From Chitinophagales bacterium (GTDB lineage: Bacteria; Bacteroidota; Bacteroidia; Chitinophagales; CAIOSU01), in assembly GCA_026003335.1 (NCBI GenBank), contig BPHB01000002.1, positions 496,001 through 560,000 on the forward strand: a stretch of 64,000 nt of DNA, read 5' to 3'. Under the pieces are notes generated by a model. That model did no database searches. It was not told where the DNA came from and saw nothing but the letters and a program-made list of their open reading frames with translations. The number at the start of each line of letters is the position of its first letter. Within the stretch, counting starts at the first letter, position 1. The position numbers were made by a program, and so were the translations under genes. Shown here piece by piece: positions 38,882-48,100 of the stretch.

Positions 38882-39874
38882 ATGCCAAAAATAAAGAAAA
38901 TAGGGGTGTTTACTTCTGGCGGAGATGCCCCGGGCATGAATGCCGCTATCCGCGCAGTAGTGCGCACAGCAAGATATTACAAATTAGAAGTTGCAGGTAT
39001 TTTACGCGGATATGAAGGTATGATTGAAGGGGAATTTGTTCCCCTGAAAGCCCGTTCGGTAAGCAACATCATACAACGGGGCGGCACAATTCTGAAAGCT
39101 GGCCGCAGCAAACGTTTTCTTGAAAAGAAATGGCGCAGGCAGGCCTATGAAAATCTTAAAAAAGAAAATATTGAAGGGGTGGTAGCCATTGGTGGTGACG
39201 GCACCTTTAAGGGAGCGCTGGTTTTTTCCAATGAGTTCAACATCCCCTTCATCGGCATGCCGGGCACCATTGATAATGATCTCTATGGCACAGACTTTAC
39301 CATAGGCTATGACACCGCCATCAATACGGCCGTGGACGCTATTGATAAAATCCGCGATACGGCTGACTCGCATGACCGATGCTTCTTTGTGGAAGTGATG
39401 GGACGCGATGCCGGATTTATCGCATTGCGCAGTGGAATTGCCAGCGGAGCCGAAGCCATTCTTATTCCTGAAAGGAAAACAAAAATCAGCGAACTCATTA
39501 CACTGCTGAAAAACGGCAAGCAGCGTGGCAAAACCTCCAACATTGTGGTAGTTGCTGAAGGTGATGATGCAGGACACGCTTTTAACATTGCTGACCTTGT
39601 AAAACAAAAACTCAAAGACTTTGATATCCGGGTAGTCGTGCTGGGGCATCTGCAGCGGGGTGGAAGCCCCACGTGCATGGATCGTATTCTGGCCAGCAGA
39701 CTTGGCGTTGCAGCCGTGGAAGCCCTCATGGACGGAAAGAAGAACATCATGGTAGGCGTGCAGGGCGGTAAAATTGCTTATGTGCCTTTTGAAAAAGCCA
39801 CCAAACACCACCAGGAAGTAGATCCCTACTTGCTGCGCATTGCCAACCTGCTTTCTCACCCGGCCAGTAAATAA
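38882..39874 (+). CDS. pfkA: ATP-dependent 6-phosphofructokinase
   Basis: PfkA phosphorylates fructose-6-phosphate in glycolysis. The 330-residue protein has FTSGGDAPGMNAAIRAVVR (ATP loop), GGDGTFKGA, GMPGTIDNDLYGTDFTIGYDTA with the catalytic aspartate, VEVMGRDAGFIAL and VVLGHLQRGGSPTCMDR. The GGDGT sequence at the ATP site indicates an ATP- rather than pyrophosphate-dependent enzyme. Dihydroorotase follows after 15 bp. Confidence 0.96.
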   Translation: MPKIKKIGVFTSGGDAPGMNAAIRAVVRTARYYKLEVAGILRGYEGMIEGEFVPLKARSVSNIIQRGGTILKAGRSKRFLEKKWRRQAYENLKKENIEGVVAIGGDGTFKGALVFSNEFNIPFIGMPGTIDNDLYGTDFTIGYDTAINTAVDAIDKIRDTADSHDRCFFVEVMGRDAGFIALRSGIASGAEAILIPERKTKISELITLLKNGKQRGKTSNIVVVAEGDDAGHAFNIADLVKQKLKDFDIRVVVLGHLQRGGSPTCMDRILASRLGVAAVEALMDGKKNIMVGVQGGKIAYVPFEKATKHHQEVDPYLLRIANLLSHPASK

Positions 39875-39889
39875 CTTATCTATTCACCT

Positions 39890-41230
39890 ATGCCGCGTTA
39901 CCTAATTAAAGATGCACTGATTGTCAATGAAGGGAAAACCTTCCGGGGCGATGTGCTCATAAAAGAAGATACCATAGAGAAAATCGGAGAAGGCATCAAC
40001 CCTGTCGGGGCATTTCAGGAGGTGCGTGCTGCAGGCTTATTGCTTTTTCCCGGTGTCATTGATGATCAGGTGCATTTCCGTGAACCCGGGCTTACCCATA
40101 AAGGCGAGATATACACGGAAGCGCGGGCTGCTGTTGCCGGAGGTATCACCTCTTACATGGAGATGCCCAATACCGTTCCCCCGGCTGTTACGCAGCAGCT
40201 GCTGGAAGAAAAATATCAGCGTGCCGCAGGCGTATCACTTGCGAATTACTCTTTTTATATGGGCACATCCAATGACAACTATGATGAAGTCATGAAAACA
40301 GATCTAAAAAAGGTGTGCGGCCTGAAAATATTCATGGGTTCTTCTACCGGCAACATGCTTGTGGATGATGAAGCTGTTTTGGAAAAAATTTTTGCAAACT
40401 TTCCGGGGTTGATTGCCACCCACTGCGAAGATGAGCCGACCATTAAAAAAAATGCAGAAGCCTTTCGCCTTAAATACGGGGAAGATATGCCCATGCAATA
40501 TCATCCTGCCCTTCGCAGTGCTGAGGCCTGCTATCTGTCCTCTGCAAAAGCCATCGCCCTTGCAAAACAACACGCTACCCGTCTGCATGTTCTCCATATC
40601 TCTACTGCCCGCGAGGTGGAATTATTTGACAACGGCATTCACTTGGCTAAAAAAAGGATTACCGCAGAGGCATGTATTCATCATCTCTGGTTCAATGAAA
40701 GCGACTACGCACGAAAAGGCAAGTTTATCAAATGGAACCCGGCCATTAAATCTGCTGCTGATCAGGAAGCTGTTTTTCAGGGCGTCATAAACGGCCGCAT
40801 TGATGTGGTAGCCACCGATCATGCCCCCCACACCATTGAAGAAAAACAACGTCCATACTTTCAGGCTCCCTCCGGAGGTCCGCTGGTGCAACACAGCCTG
40901 GTGGCCATGCTGGAATTTTATCACCAGAAAAAAATAACTCTGGAGCAGATAGCCGAGAAGATGTGTCATAACCCGGCCATTCTATTTCGTATACACAGGC
41001 GGGGATTCATTCGCGAGGGGTACTATGCAGATCTGGTGCTGGTGGACCCTCATGACCCCTGGGAAGTAAACAGGGAAAATATCCTGTATAAATGCCGATG
41101 GTCTCCTTTTGAAGGGCAAATTTTTCGCTCCCGCGTTACGCACACCTTTGTGAATGGCCATCTGGCGTATACACGGGGCCGCCTGGATGAAACCCGTAAG
41201 GGTATGAGACTGGCATTTATGCCTGAATGA
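39890..41230 (+). CDS. pyrC: Dihydroorotase
   Basis: The 446-residue amidohydrolase closes carbamoyl-aspartate to dihydroorotate in pyrimidine synthesis. The metal and substrate motifs are present: DDQVHFREPGLTHKGE (HxH-type metal pair region), EMPNTVPP, the lysine in GLKIFMGSSTG, ATHCEDE, LHVLHISTARE and VATDHAPHTIEEK. This set fits the class I type found in Bacteroidota. pfkA lies just upstream on the same strand. Its 3' end faces rimM, 12 bp away. Confidence 0.92.
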   Translation: MPRYLIKDALIVNEGKTFRGDVLIKEDTIEKIGEGINPVGAFQEVRAAGLLLFPGVIDDQVHFREPGLTHKGEIYTEARAAVAGGITSYMEMPNTVPPAVTQQLLEEKYQRAAGVSLANYSFYMGTSNDNYDEVMKTDLKKVCGLKIFMGSSTGNMLVDDEAVLEKIFANFPGLIATHCEDEPTIKKNAEAFRLKYGEDMPMQYHPALRSAEACYLSSAKAIALAKQHATRLHVLHISTAREVELFDNGIHLAKKRITAEACIHHLWFNESDYARKGKFIKWNPAIKSAADQEAVFQGVINGRIDVVATDHAPHTIEEKQRPYFQAPSGGPLVQHSLVAMLEFYHQKKITLEQIAEKMCHNPAILFRIHRRGFIREGYYADLVLVDPHDPWEVNRENILYKCRWSPFEGQIFRSRVTHTFVNGHLAYTRGRLDETRKGMRLAFMPE

Positions 41231-41242
41231 TGTTCCTCCCAC

Positions 41243-41770
41243 CTATAAGTCAAGCATGCCTTCAGGCAACTGCAGGGTTATCGTTTTTTCTTCCTTGTCT
41301 ATCAAAACAATGGTATGCGTATTCAGGGGCAGCAATACTTCTTTTCCAAAATAAATAACGCGAGCCAGGTATTGATGGGGCAACTCATAAATATCCTCAA
41401 TGATTCCAATGGGCTGACGGGCCGTTGTAAAGGCCATAAACCCGATAAGCACGTTATATTCTGTTATTACAGAGGTGTCAAAGCATTCGTCCAGCTGTTT
41501 GAGGGGAACAAATATCCGCATACCGACCAGCCTGCGGGCTTCATCCCGGGTATGGCAATCCTCAAAATGTAGGATATAATCTCCCTTGCCGGTAGGTTCC
41601 AGGCTTTTTAAAAAATACGGGATAGGTTTGTCATCCTTTCCCAGAAAGAGCACCTCCAAAGAGGAAGTTTCTGAAAGGATTAACGGGAAAAAGAGAGATA
41701 CTTTTAATCGGCCTTCTATGCCGTGGGCTTTTTTTATGATTCCTACTTCGGCAAATCTGTGCTGTGTCAT
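41243..41770 (-). CDS. rimM: 16S rRNA processing protein RimM
   Basis: RimM helps mature the 30S subunit head and binds S19. The 175-residue protein has the N-terminal domain (VGIIKKAHGIEGRLKVSLF) and the PRC-barrel (LIGFMAFTTARQPIGIIEDIYELPHQYLARV, VLLPLNTHTIVLIDKEEKTI). It is encoded 27 bp downstream of rpsP on the same strand, the usual ribosome-maturation operon order. Confidence 0.94.
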   Translation of the reverse strand: MTQHRFAEVGIIKKAHGIEGRLKVSLFFPLILSETSSLEVLFLGKDDKPIPYFLKSLEPTGKGDYILHFEDCHTRDEARRLVGMRIFVPLKQLDECFDTSVITEYNVLIGFMAFTTARQPIGIIEDIYELPHQYLARVIYFGKEVLLPLNTHTIVLIDKEEKTITLQLPEGMLDL

Positions 41771-41797
41771 TGCAGTCTGCCGTCAGGCTACGGTTCT

Positions 41798-42421
41798 TTA
41801 TGCCCCTGGAGACTGTGCTTCCCCCGAAGACCGGGGAGCTTCAGACTGTGTATTATCGGCTGCAGGCTTTTCTTCCTGCGGAGTAGATTCCGGGCTGGTC
41901 TGCTGAACCGATGACTCCTGGGCAGCAGGAGCCTCAGTTGTTTCCGCAGCCTGCGGTGCTTCCGGTTCGGAGACCGGCTTGCGGGCAGCCAGCATCGCTT
42001 CTTTTTTCTTTGTTTCTGCTTCTATGAGCACTGCCCGTGTGCGCTTTTCTTTATTCAGTTGTTCTTCACGCTTGCGCCTGACCTGCTCATTGTGGCGCTC
42101 AAGGAACTCCTGATACTTCGCATCGGCCTGTTCCTGTGTAAGCACTCCCTTGGCTACCCCGCGTAGAAGATGTTTTCTGTAGAGAACACCTTTATAGGAA
42201 AGAATAGCGCGGGCCGTATGCGTGGGCTGAGCACCTTTGTTGAGCCACTCCAGTGCCCGTTCACTATTCAGGGTAATGCTGGCCGGAATAGTGGTGGGGT
42301 CGTAAGTACCCAGTCGTTCAATGAAGCGGCCATCACGGGGCGAGCGGGAGTCGGCTACCACAATGGTAAACCACGGGGCCTTCTTTTTGCCGTGGCGTTG
42401 TAGTCTGATTCTAACTGCCAT
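41798..42421 (-). CDS. rpsP: 30S ribosomal protein S16 with long C-terminal extension
   Basis: Residues 1-85 are ordinary S16 (AVRIRLQRHGKKKAPWFTIVVADSRSPRDGRFIERLGTY). The other 120 residues are an extension common in Bacteroidota: first charged and helical (KYQEFLERHNEQVRRKREEQL), then a disordered tail of A, E, P, S and Q. The extension is in frame and ends in a clean stop. A TACCTTTG promoter element lies 28 bases upstream on the same strand, and rimM follows. Confidence 0.95.
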   Translation of the reverse strand: MAVRIRLQRHGKKKAPWFTIVVADSRSPRDGRFIERLGTYDPTTIPASITLNSERALEWLNKGAQPTHTARAILSYKGVLYRKHLLRGVAKGVLTQEQADAKYQEFLERHNEQVRRKREEQLNKEKRTRAVLIEAETKKKEAMLAARKPVSEPEAPQAAETTEAPAAQESSVQQTSPESTPQEEKPAADNTQSEAPRSSGEAQSPGA

Positions 42422-42448
42422 AAGGGGTTTTTATCTTTTTAAGGTGTG

Positions 42449-42456
42449 CAAAGGTA
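42449..42456 (-). promoter_or_regulatory. -7 element of the rpsP promoter
   Basis: TACCTTTG on the minus strand is a perfect TAnnTTTG match 28 bases before rpsP. The same octamer serves the structured RNA upstream. Confidence 0.5.
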
Positions 42457-42494
42457 GGATTTATTCTTCTGAAATGAAAAGAAATACAGCCTTT

Positions 42495-42972
42495 TAAAAA
42501 CAGAAACGGGAACCACCTCCTACGAAGTGATTCCCGTTTCAGCTATAGGAGGACCGTAGTCCTCTTATAGCACCAAGTTCCTAAGCTTCACCTTCCTCCT
42601 GCCTTCCTCTCGTAAAACAGGATTCCGGCTCAAGTCTCGCTTTATCCGTTTTCAGGTTTACCTTGCGGTAAGAGCCTGAAACGTGTGGCTTTGGGTCCGC
42701 TTTCGCGGAATTTAGTCGTTTCACCAGGAGTGAAACTACCCCGGCCACTGTCGGTGAAGGGCTTTCTGCCCGCCCGAAGGCTGTGGCACCAAACTGTACC
42801 GCATATCCGAAGATAGCGATCAGCTCAGAGGGACCTTGTATTGCTGACCTCGGTACAGCCTTATAAAGAACTCCTTCACACCGACCTTTTTCGCGAAACC
42901 AAGCCTTGAAGCATTGACTCAGTCCGTAGAGTGAGTAACCCTTCTCGGCTTGCCTTTTCCCTCACTTGGATA
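42495..42972 (-). ncRNA. Large structured RNA candidate, about 478 nt, class not recognised
   Basis: This is a gene-free minus-strand stretch bounded by a promoter (42976-42983) and a terminator (42496-42540). On the minus strand it is full of exact stems: CTGTACCG (42851-42858) with CGGTACAG (42794-42801); GTTTCAC/GTGAAAC (42718-42736); TCCGC-GAAA-GCGGA (42696-42709); and TTTCAGG/CCTGAAA (42650-42681), enclosing TTACC-GCAA-GGTAA. Further stems are GCCAC/GTGGC (42744-42787) and the 12-base hairpin pair at 42543-42570 closed by TACG. GAAA, GCAA and UUCG loops are typical of ornate structural RNAs. I find no tmRNA tag or CCA end, no RNase P GAGGAAAGUCC core, no SRP or 6S form, and no group II domain V. 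The function is unknown. Confidence 0.6.
42496..42540 (-). terminator. Intrinsic terminator of the structured RNA
   Basis: On the minus strand GAAACGGGAA (42531-42540) pairs with TTCCCGTTTC (42503-42512), extended by TCAC/GGTG inside. It is followed by TGTTTTT. It lies about 75 bases upstream of rpsP and separates the two transcripts. Confidence 0.7.
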
Positions 42973-42975
42973 ACC

Positions 42976-42983
42976 CAAAGGTA
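42976..42983 (-). promoter_or_regulatory. -7 promoter element of the structured RNA
   Basis: TACCTTTG on the minus strand matches TAnnTTTG exactly, and TTGACA starts 24 bases upstream of it (TTG-N21-TACCTTTG). The predicted start is near 42972. Confidence 0.5.
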
Positions 42984-43765
42984 GCATGCCTGAACCCCTG
43001 ATGTCAAGTTTTAAAGGTGATTTTTATGAACAATTTTTACACGTAAATTCCTACGAAATCCACCGGGTGTAAACCAATTATACACAAAAGAAAGCCTGGT
43101 TTTTAACTTCTCACAAAACATCACCCTTTGTGCACATTGAATATGCACTTTTGTGGGAAAACAACACCTCTTATAGTTTCCTCTTACACTCCTGAGGTAT
43201 GTGTAAGCTTACCTTAAACGGCAACGGTTAGGACCAGAAATTTTCAGCCCTTGCCATGCCTCCGATAAGGAAAGCAGGAGGGAAGCGCAAGTGTGTTTCT
43301 TTTCTTAATGGTTGCTTCATAGGCATTGACCTTTCCGGCAAAATCATGCGTGTTTGCCTTGCTACACGCCTGCTTGCCTCTACCGTTAAATTCTCTGACT
43401 TGTTCAGGGGTTTTCAAAGCAGGCATTGATCCAGTTCATCTTCACAAACGGTATTCATAACTCCCATAATCTTGAGGTAAGCTTACATCTGCTCCCCACT
43501 AAACGATTACATACCTGTAGCTTTTATTCTGCATACACTACGCCTCTTTTAATACTTGAATGAGATGAAAACACTTTCTAAGCACTACTTGGCAAACTGC
43601 CTTGTTTATTGCATGCAATATATCCTACAACAAAAGACTGTGACCTATTACCATAGGAGCAGAAGGGAATATCTGCATTCAACCTCCCCTTTTTAATAAT
43701 GCCAGATCACGAACACAAAAAGGACCTACCGTTTTGTTGTCTACCGTATTTTTTTTTAATTAGTC
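42984..43765 (+). other. Gene-poor region between the structured RNA and the DGQHR gene
   Basis: This stretch of 782 bases has no convincing coding gene. A 60-codon minus-strand frame (43244-43426) has no recognisable product. The region holds a GTGCA/TGCAC hairpin near 43134-43152, a 13-bp inverted repeat pair (listed separately) and the palindrome ATTGCATGCAAT near 43609. It is A/T-rich just before the DGQHR gene. Confidence 0.5.
43202..43487. repeat. 286-bp segment bounded by 13-bp perfect inverted repeats
   Basis: TGTAAGCTTACCT at 43202-43214 is repeated exactly, inverted, as AGGTAAGCTTACA at 43475-43487. Each copy contains the palindrome GTAAGCTTAC, so each could also be a protein-binding site. 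The segment could be a small non-autonomous mobile element or a regulatory looping region. No target-site duplication is evident. Confidence 0.45.
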
Positions 43766-44989
43766 ATGGCGACTAAGGGCGATGGCATGACAGGAATACG
43801 GGGTATAAACACTTCCCCGAACATACCATGCCATGAAGTTGCTAACCCCAGAACATCTGATTTTTTAAACAAAAAATATGTAGCTATGCTCTCCACCTGC
43901 ATACGACAAAAAGATTCAGTATTTTATTTTGTTGCTTATCCGGCAGAGGACCTGCTCCGGAAGGTACATTTCATCAGCCGTTATTACGCGGATCACGATA
44001 TCCTGAACCAACAAAAAGAAGTCCCTGCAGATGATGTAGCTGCCTTTATAAAACAAATAGAAAAATCTGATTCCGCCTTTCAACGTGCGGTAAGCAAAAG
44101 GAAAGTGGAAGCCATTAAAAATTTTTATGAAACTGCTATTTCTCAACCCCCCATTCCAGGCACCGTGCTGCTTTTCACGTCCGAAACCTTAAACTTTACC
44201 CCGCTGGGTAATACTCCTACGATGGGCAACCTGGAGGAGCCACAAAGCAAATACCTCATTATTGACGGACAGCATCGCCTTGCCGCTCTTCATTTCTATC
44301 TAAAAACGCATCCGGAAGATTGCAACAATCTGCATGTGCCCTGCATCATATTTGATGGTCGCAGTGATGACTTCGCCACCGAAATGTTTGTCATTATTAA
44401 CTCAACGCCCACCCGTATTAATAAAAGCCACCTGATTGACCTTTATGAAAAAATTTCCTGGACTTCCCCCGATAAAAAGACCGCAGCCCGGGTTACCAAT
44501 ATGCTATACAGTAATGACGATAGTCCCTTACGCTACCGCATCAACCGATTGGGCGGTCGCAGTCAGCAAAAAAAATGGATACTCCAGGCTGAGCTTTTTA
44601 ATGAAGTCCATAAATGGATAGCAAATCAAACTGAAATTAGCCATGGGCAACAAGTTTCCCCATTAGCTCATTATTATTATGAATCATTACGTGATTTTTT
44701 TAAAGCCTGTAAAATCGTATGGGAAGAAACCTGGAATAATGATAACTATATGGTCTGTACCGGGGTAACACTAAAAGCTATGATCCGGGTTTTCGCCAAG
44801 CTAAATGATAAAATTGACGAAACCGTACCGGGTGAACGTATCCGCCAATGGACTGAACTCATTGGTGGATGGAGAACCCTAAAACCGGAATTTAAAAGAG
44901 ATGGATTTTACGAACGATTTGCCGCCAAAGGGCAGGTAGAACGGGTAAAAACCATTCAAAAATTTCTGATGAATAACATAAATAAATAA
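43766..44989 (+). CDS. DGQHR-domain protein (DndB-like) next to the CRISPR locus
   Basis: The 407-residue cytoplasmic protein has the defining motif I-D-G-Q-H-R-L at residues 166-172, followed by AALHFYL. Downstream lie VPCIIFDGRSDDFATEMFVIINSTPTRINKSHL and a helical C-terminal half. The motif is shared by DndB, the phosphorothioation regulator, and other DGQHR proteins, whose fold is related to ParB/sulfiredoxin domains. No dnd or dpd genes are adjacent. Its stop codon touches the tracrRNA terminator, and cas9 starts 114 bp downstream on the same strand. Its relation to the CRISPR system is therefore positional, and a role in defence or DNA-modification sensing is inferred. Confidence 0.75.
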   Translation: MATKGDGMTGIRGINTSPNIPCHEVANPRTSDFLNKKYVAMLSTCIRQKDSVFYFVAYPAEDLLRKVHFISRYYADHDILNQQKEVPADDVAAFIKQIEKSDSAFQRAVSKRKVEAIKNFYETAISQPPIPGTVLLFTSETLNFTPLGNTPTMGNLEEPQSKYLIIDGQHRLAALHFYLKTHPEDCNNLHVPCIIFDGRSDDFATEMFVIINSTPTRINKSHLIDLYEKISWTSPDKKTAARVTNMLYSNDDSPLRYRINRLGGRSQQKKWILQAELFNEVHKWIANQTEISHGQQVSPLAHYYYESLRDFFKACKIVWEETWNNDNYMVCTGVTLKAMIRVFAKLNDKIDETVPGERIRQWTELIGGWRTLKPEFKRDGFYERFAAKGQVERVKTIQKFLMNNINK

Positions 44990-45012
44990 AAAAGCCCCGT
45001 TAAGTACGAGGC
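44988..45012 (-). terminator. Intrinsic terminator of tracrRNA
   Basis: On the minus strand GCCTCG and CGGGGC pair (one G-T) around a 7-base loop and are followed by TTTTTTA. The T-tract overlaps the stop codon of the DGQHR gene. Confidence 0.8.
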
Positions 45013-45069
45013 AAACTTGTTGAGGCAAATCCTCACTACGGAATAATCCTTATTGTGATTTGCTTCAGA
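44988..45069 (-). ncRNA. tracrRNA of the type II CRISPR system
   Basis: The minus strand at 45053-45068 carries an anti-repeat (CTGAAGCAAATCACAA) that pairs with the first 18 bases of the crRNA repeat, GTTGTGATTTGCTTTCAG, with one bulged base. A nexus hairpin (GGATTATTCC), a second hairpin (TGAGG-ATTTG-CCTCA) and a terminator hairpin (GCCTCG/CGGGGC, 44994-45012) with T6 follow. The order and the AAGGATTATTCCG nexus are as in tracrRNAs of Bacteroidota type II-C systems. It is divergent from cas9 and is about 82 nt long. Confidence 0.9.
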
Positions 45070-45072
45070 AAC

Positions 45073-45104
45073 CAAAGCTATAAATTTTTAAAAACTCTTC
45101 CAAA
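45073..45104 (-). promoter_or_regulatory. tracrRNA promoter, overlapping the cas9 start
   Basis: On the minus strand TTTG (45101-45104), 20 bases, then TAGCTTTG (45073-45080) match the Bacteroidota -33/-7 consensus almost perfectly. Transcription should start near 45069, at the anti-repeat. The -33 box shares the A of the cas9 ATG, so tracrRNA and cas9 initiation may interfere. Confidence 0.75.
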
Positions 45105-48100
45105 TGGAAACAAAGAAAATACTTGGACTTGACATTGGCACCAACTCAATTGGAGCAGCCCTCATCGAAATGCCCAAGACAATTGACGACTATGGTAAAG
45201 AAGGCAAAATCTTATGGCTTGGAAGTCGCATTATAATTTTTGACACCGAGTATACTAAGGCATACGAAGTTGGTCAAAACGGAAGTCCTCAGGTAAAAAC
45301 ACCTGCAGCAAATAGAAGGATGAAGCGCGGTTCGCGCAGGCTGAAACATCGTTATAAACTTCGTAGAAGCAGATTAACAACTGTAATGAAGTTAATTGGT
45401 TGGTTAGACGAGACCTACCCTTTGGACAACCCGAGAAGAATTAAGGAAATAACAAAGGAAAATGGAGGAATTTTTTATTTCAGAATGAGTGATTTCCTGC
45501 CTTTCAGTGATGAAACCCTCAGAGAATCTTACAAGGAATTAGGCTACTCTGATGAAGAAATTGAAAAGGTTATTGAAGAAATGGATTACCGTAAAAATCA
45601 CAACGGTAAAAGAAAATATTACGATTTGAACTTGGTTAGCGAAGATTGGATCATCTATTACCTACGCAAAAAAGCCTTAGTAAAAAAAGTAACAACTCAC
45701 GAGATAGCCCGAATATTGTTCATGCTCAATCAGCGCAGAGGATTTAAAAGCAGCAGAAAAGATTTAAAAGATAATGAATTGCTTAGCTACAATGAATTTT
45801 CTGAACTTAAATCAAAAATCGACAGAGGCGAACTTGAAGATTACAAAAATAGTACTGGGCCCGAAAAAAAGACGCGATTTGTTTCATTAACCAAAATAAC
45901 AAAAATTCAGCAAAAGAATGATGAACGCGATAAAACCGGAAAGCTAACTTTTATCATTGAAACAGAAGATCCCAGAGTTCAAGCATGGGAAGTAAAAAGA
46001 AAAGAAAAGCCTGAATGGGAAGGTAAGGAAGTAAAACTTTTGGTAGAACAGAAGATAAACAGGAAAGGAGAGATAAAACAAGACAGTGACCCCAAACTTC
46101 CTAGGGAAGATGATTGGAATCTTTTAATGACAGCTCTAGATAACCAGATTGATGAATCAGGAAAGTTCGTTGGAGAGTTTTTTTGGGACAAATTGGTAGA
46201 GCATGTAAGAAAAAACGAAGTTTATAAGATAAGGCAAAATGTTGTGCGTAGAGAAAAATATCAAAAGGAACTTGAGGCTATTTGGAAAAAGCAGCTTGAA
46301 TTAAGAAAAGAGGAAGGAAACACAGAAGAGCTCTTAAATACCAATAAATTAAAACTAATAGCCGAAGCACTTTATAAAAGTAACCCGGCAAAACAAAAAG
46401 AATTAATTGATAAAGGACTATATCACATCCTTGCAAATGATATTATTTATTACCAACGAGAGCTTAAATCACAGAAAGGCTCCATTTCTGAATGTCGGTA
46501 TGAAAAAAGAATTGGCCGAGAACAAAACGAATATGGCGAATGGGAAAAAACGGGTGTATATGGTTTGAAATGCACCCCTAAGTCAAGTCCTCTTTTCCAA
46601 GAGTTCCGTATCTGGCAAGATATTCACAACATTCGCATTCTTCAACGGGAACGATTGGTGGACGGAATGTTACAAACAGATGTGGACGTCACAAAACAGT
46701 ATCTTGACGATAATAAAAAAGCAGAACTATTTGATTTATTTGATAGTCAAGATGAGGTTACGGAAAAGAGCATTTTTGATACAATAAATAAGCTTACTCC
46801 GGGAGCTAATCTGGACGAAAATCAATATCGTATTAATCTATTCTACAATCGTGAAAAACTCAAGGGTAATGAAACAAAAGAAGAATTCCGAAAAATATTC
46901 CGAAAATTTAATTGGACGGAAGAAGGAAATAAAATTTTAAACGACAAGGAACGCTTTTTTACCCTTTGGCATATTCTTTATTCCATTTCATCTTCTGATC
47001 TTGAAAAATCAAAAAAAGGAATTCAAACAGCACTTAAAAAGCATTTCAGCGAAATGCCTTCTGAAATAATTGCTGAACTTTCATTGATGAAAGAATTTAA
47101 AAAAGAATATGCTGCCTATTCTGCTATGGCCTTAAAGAAACTGCTGGCCCTGATGCGCTGCGGTAAATATTGGAGCTGGGACGTTATCGAAAAAACCGAG
47201 ATTAAATCACCCGATTCACCCATCGATAATCCAAAAAAAATCAAACTTTCCGAACGCATTGACGGAATTATTCAAAACGGATGGGAACGCGACATAAAAG
47301 TAGATAAACGTACCGGTGAACTTATTGAAAAACGTCTGCTTAAAAGCCGGGAACAGTTTTCCGGCTTACCCGTGTGGATGGCCGGATATGTTGTTTACGG
47401 ACGACACAGCGAACGAGAAACTACCGATAAATACACTCCCGAACAAATCCGAAATCTGAATGTGTTAGAACTGGTTAAACCCAACAGTTTGCGCAATCCG
47501 ATTGTGGAGCAGGTGGTAAGGGAGGCTATTCTCATTACCAAAGATATTTGCAACACTTTCGGTCAGCCCGATGAAATCCATATTGAACTTGCCAGAGAAC
47601 TCAAGAAAAATACTGAAGAAAGGCAGAAAATTGCTGAGGCAAATCAAAAAAATCTGGAAGAGAAACTGCGGGCAAAAAAAATACTAAGCGAATTGCTTAA
47701 TGAAAGTTTTGAACATTATGATGAAAATGGTGAATTAATTAAAGAGTCTTTCACGGTTAAACCTAACCCTGATAATCCTTTGGATATCGAAAAATTTAGG
47801 CTTTATAAAAGTTGTGGTCAATTTTCTTTTGATAACAAAGAGAATAAAAACGAAGATCAGATTAAGATAGACGGGTTGTTTCGCGATGGGAAAAAAGAGC
47901 GTATTCCGACCAATACAGAAATCAAAAAATACATCCTTTGGTTAAGTCAGAAATGCTGTTCACCGTACACGGGAAAAATCATACCTTTAAGTAAACTCTT
48001 TGATGAAACATACTACGAAAAAGAACATATCATTCCACAGGCAAGAATGAAAAACGATGCCTTAGATAATCTTGTAATTGCTGAATCAGGAGTAAACAAA

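Noticed and set aside
41243-42421. Frameshift or fusion in the long rpsP product
   Set aside because: The extended tail is in frame, low-complexity and of the sort usual for S16 in this phylum.
42495-42972. Structured RNA as RNase P RNA, tmRNA, SRP RNA or 6S RNA
   Set aside because: The RNase P core GAGGAAAGUCC and its ACAGAA partner are missing. There is no tmRNA tag frame or CCA end, and length and layout do not fit SRP or 6S.
42495-42972. Group II intron remnant
   Set aside because: No domain V hairpin with AGC and a GAAA loop, no reverse transcriptase gene nearby, and an intrinsic terminator at the end.
43244-43426. A 60-codon minus-strand frame
   Set aside because: No recognisable motif, no promoter, and it lies inside a gene-poor region; composition is compatible with chance.
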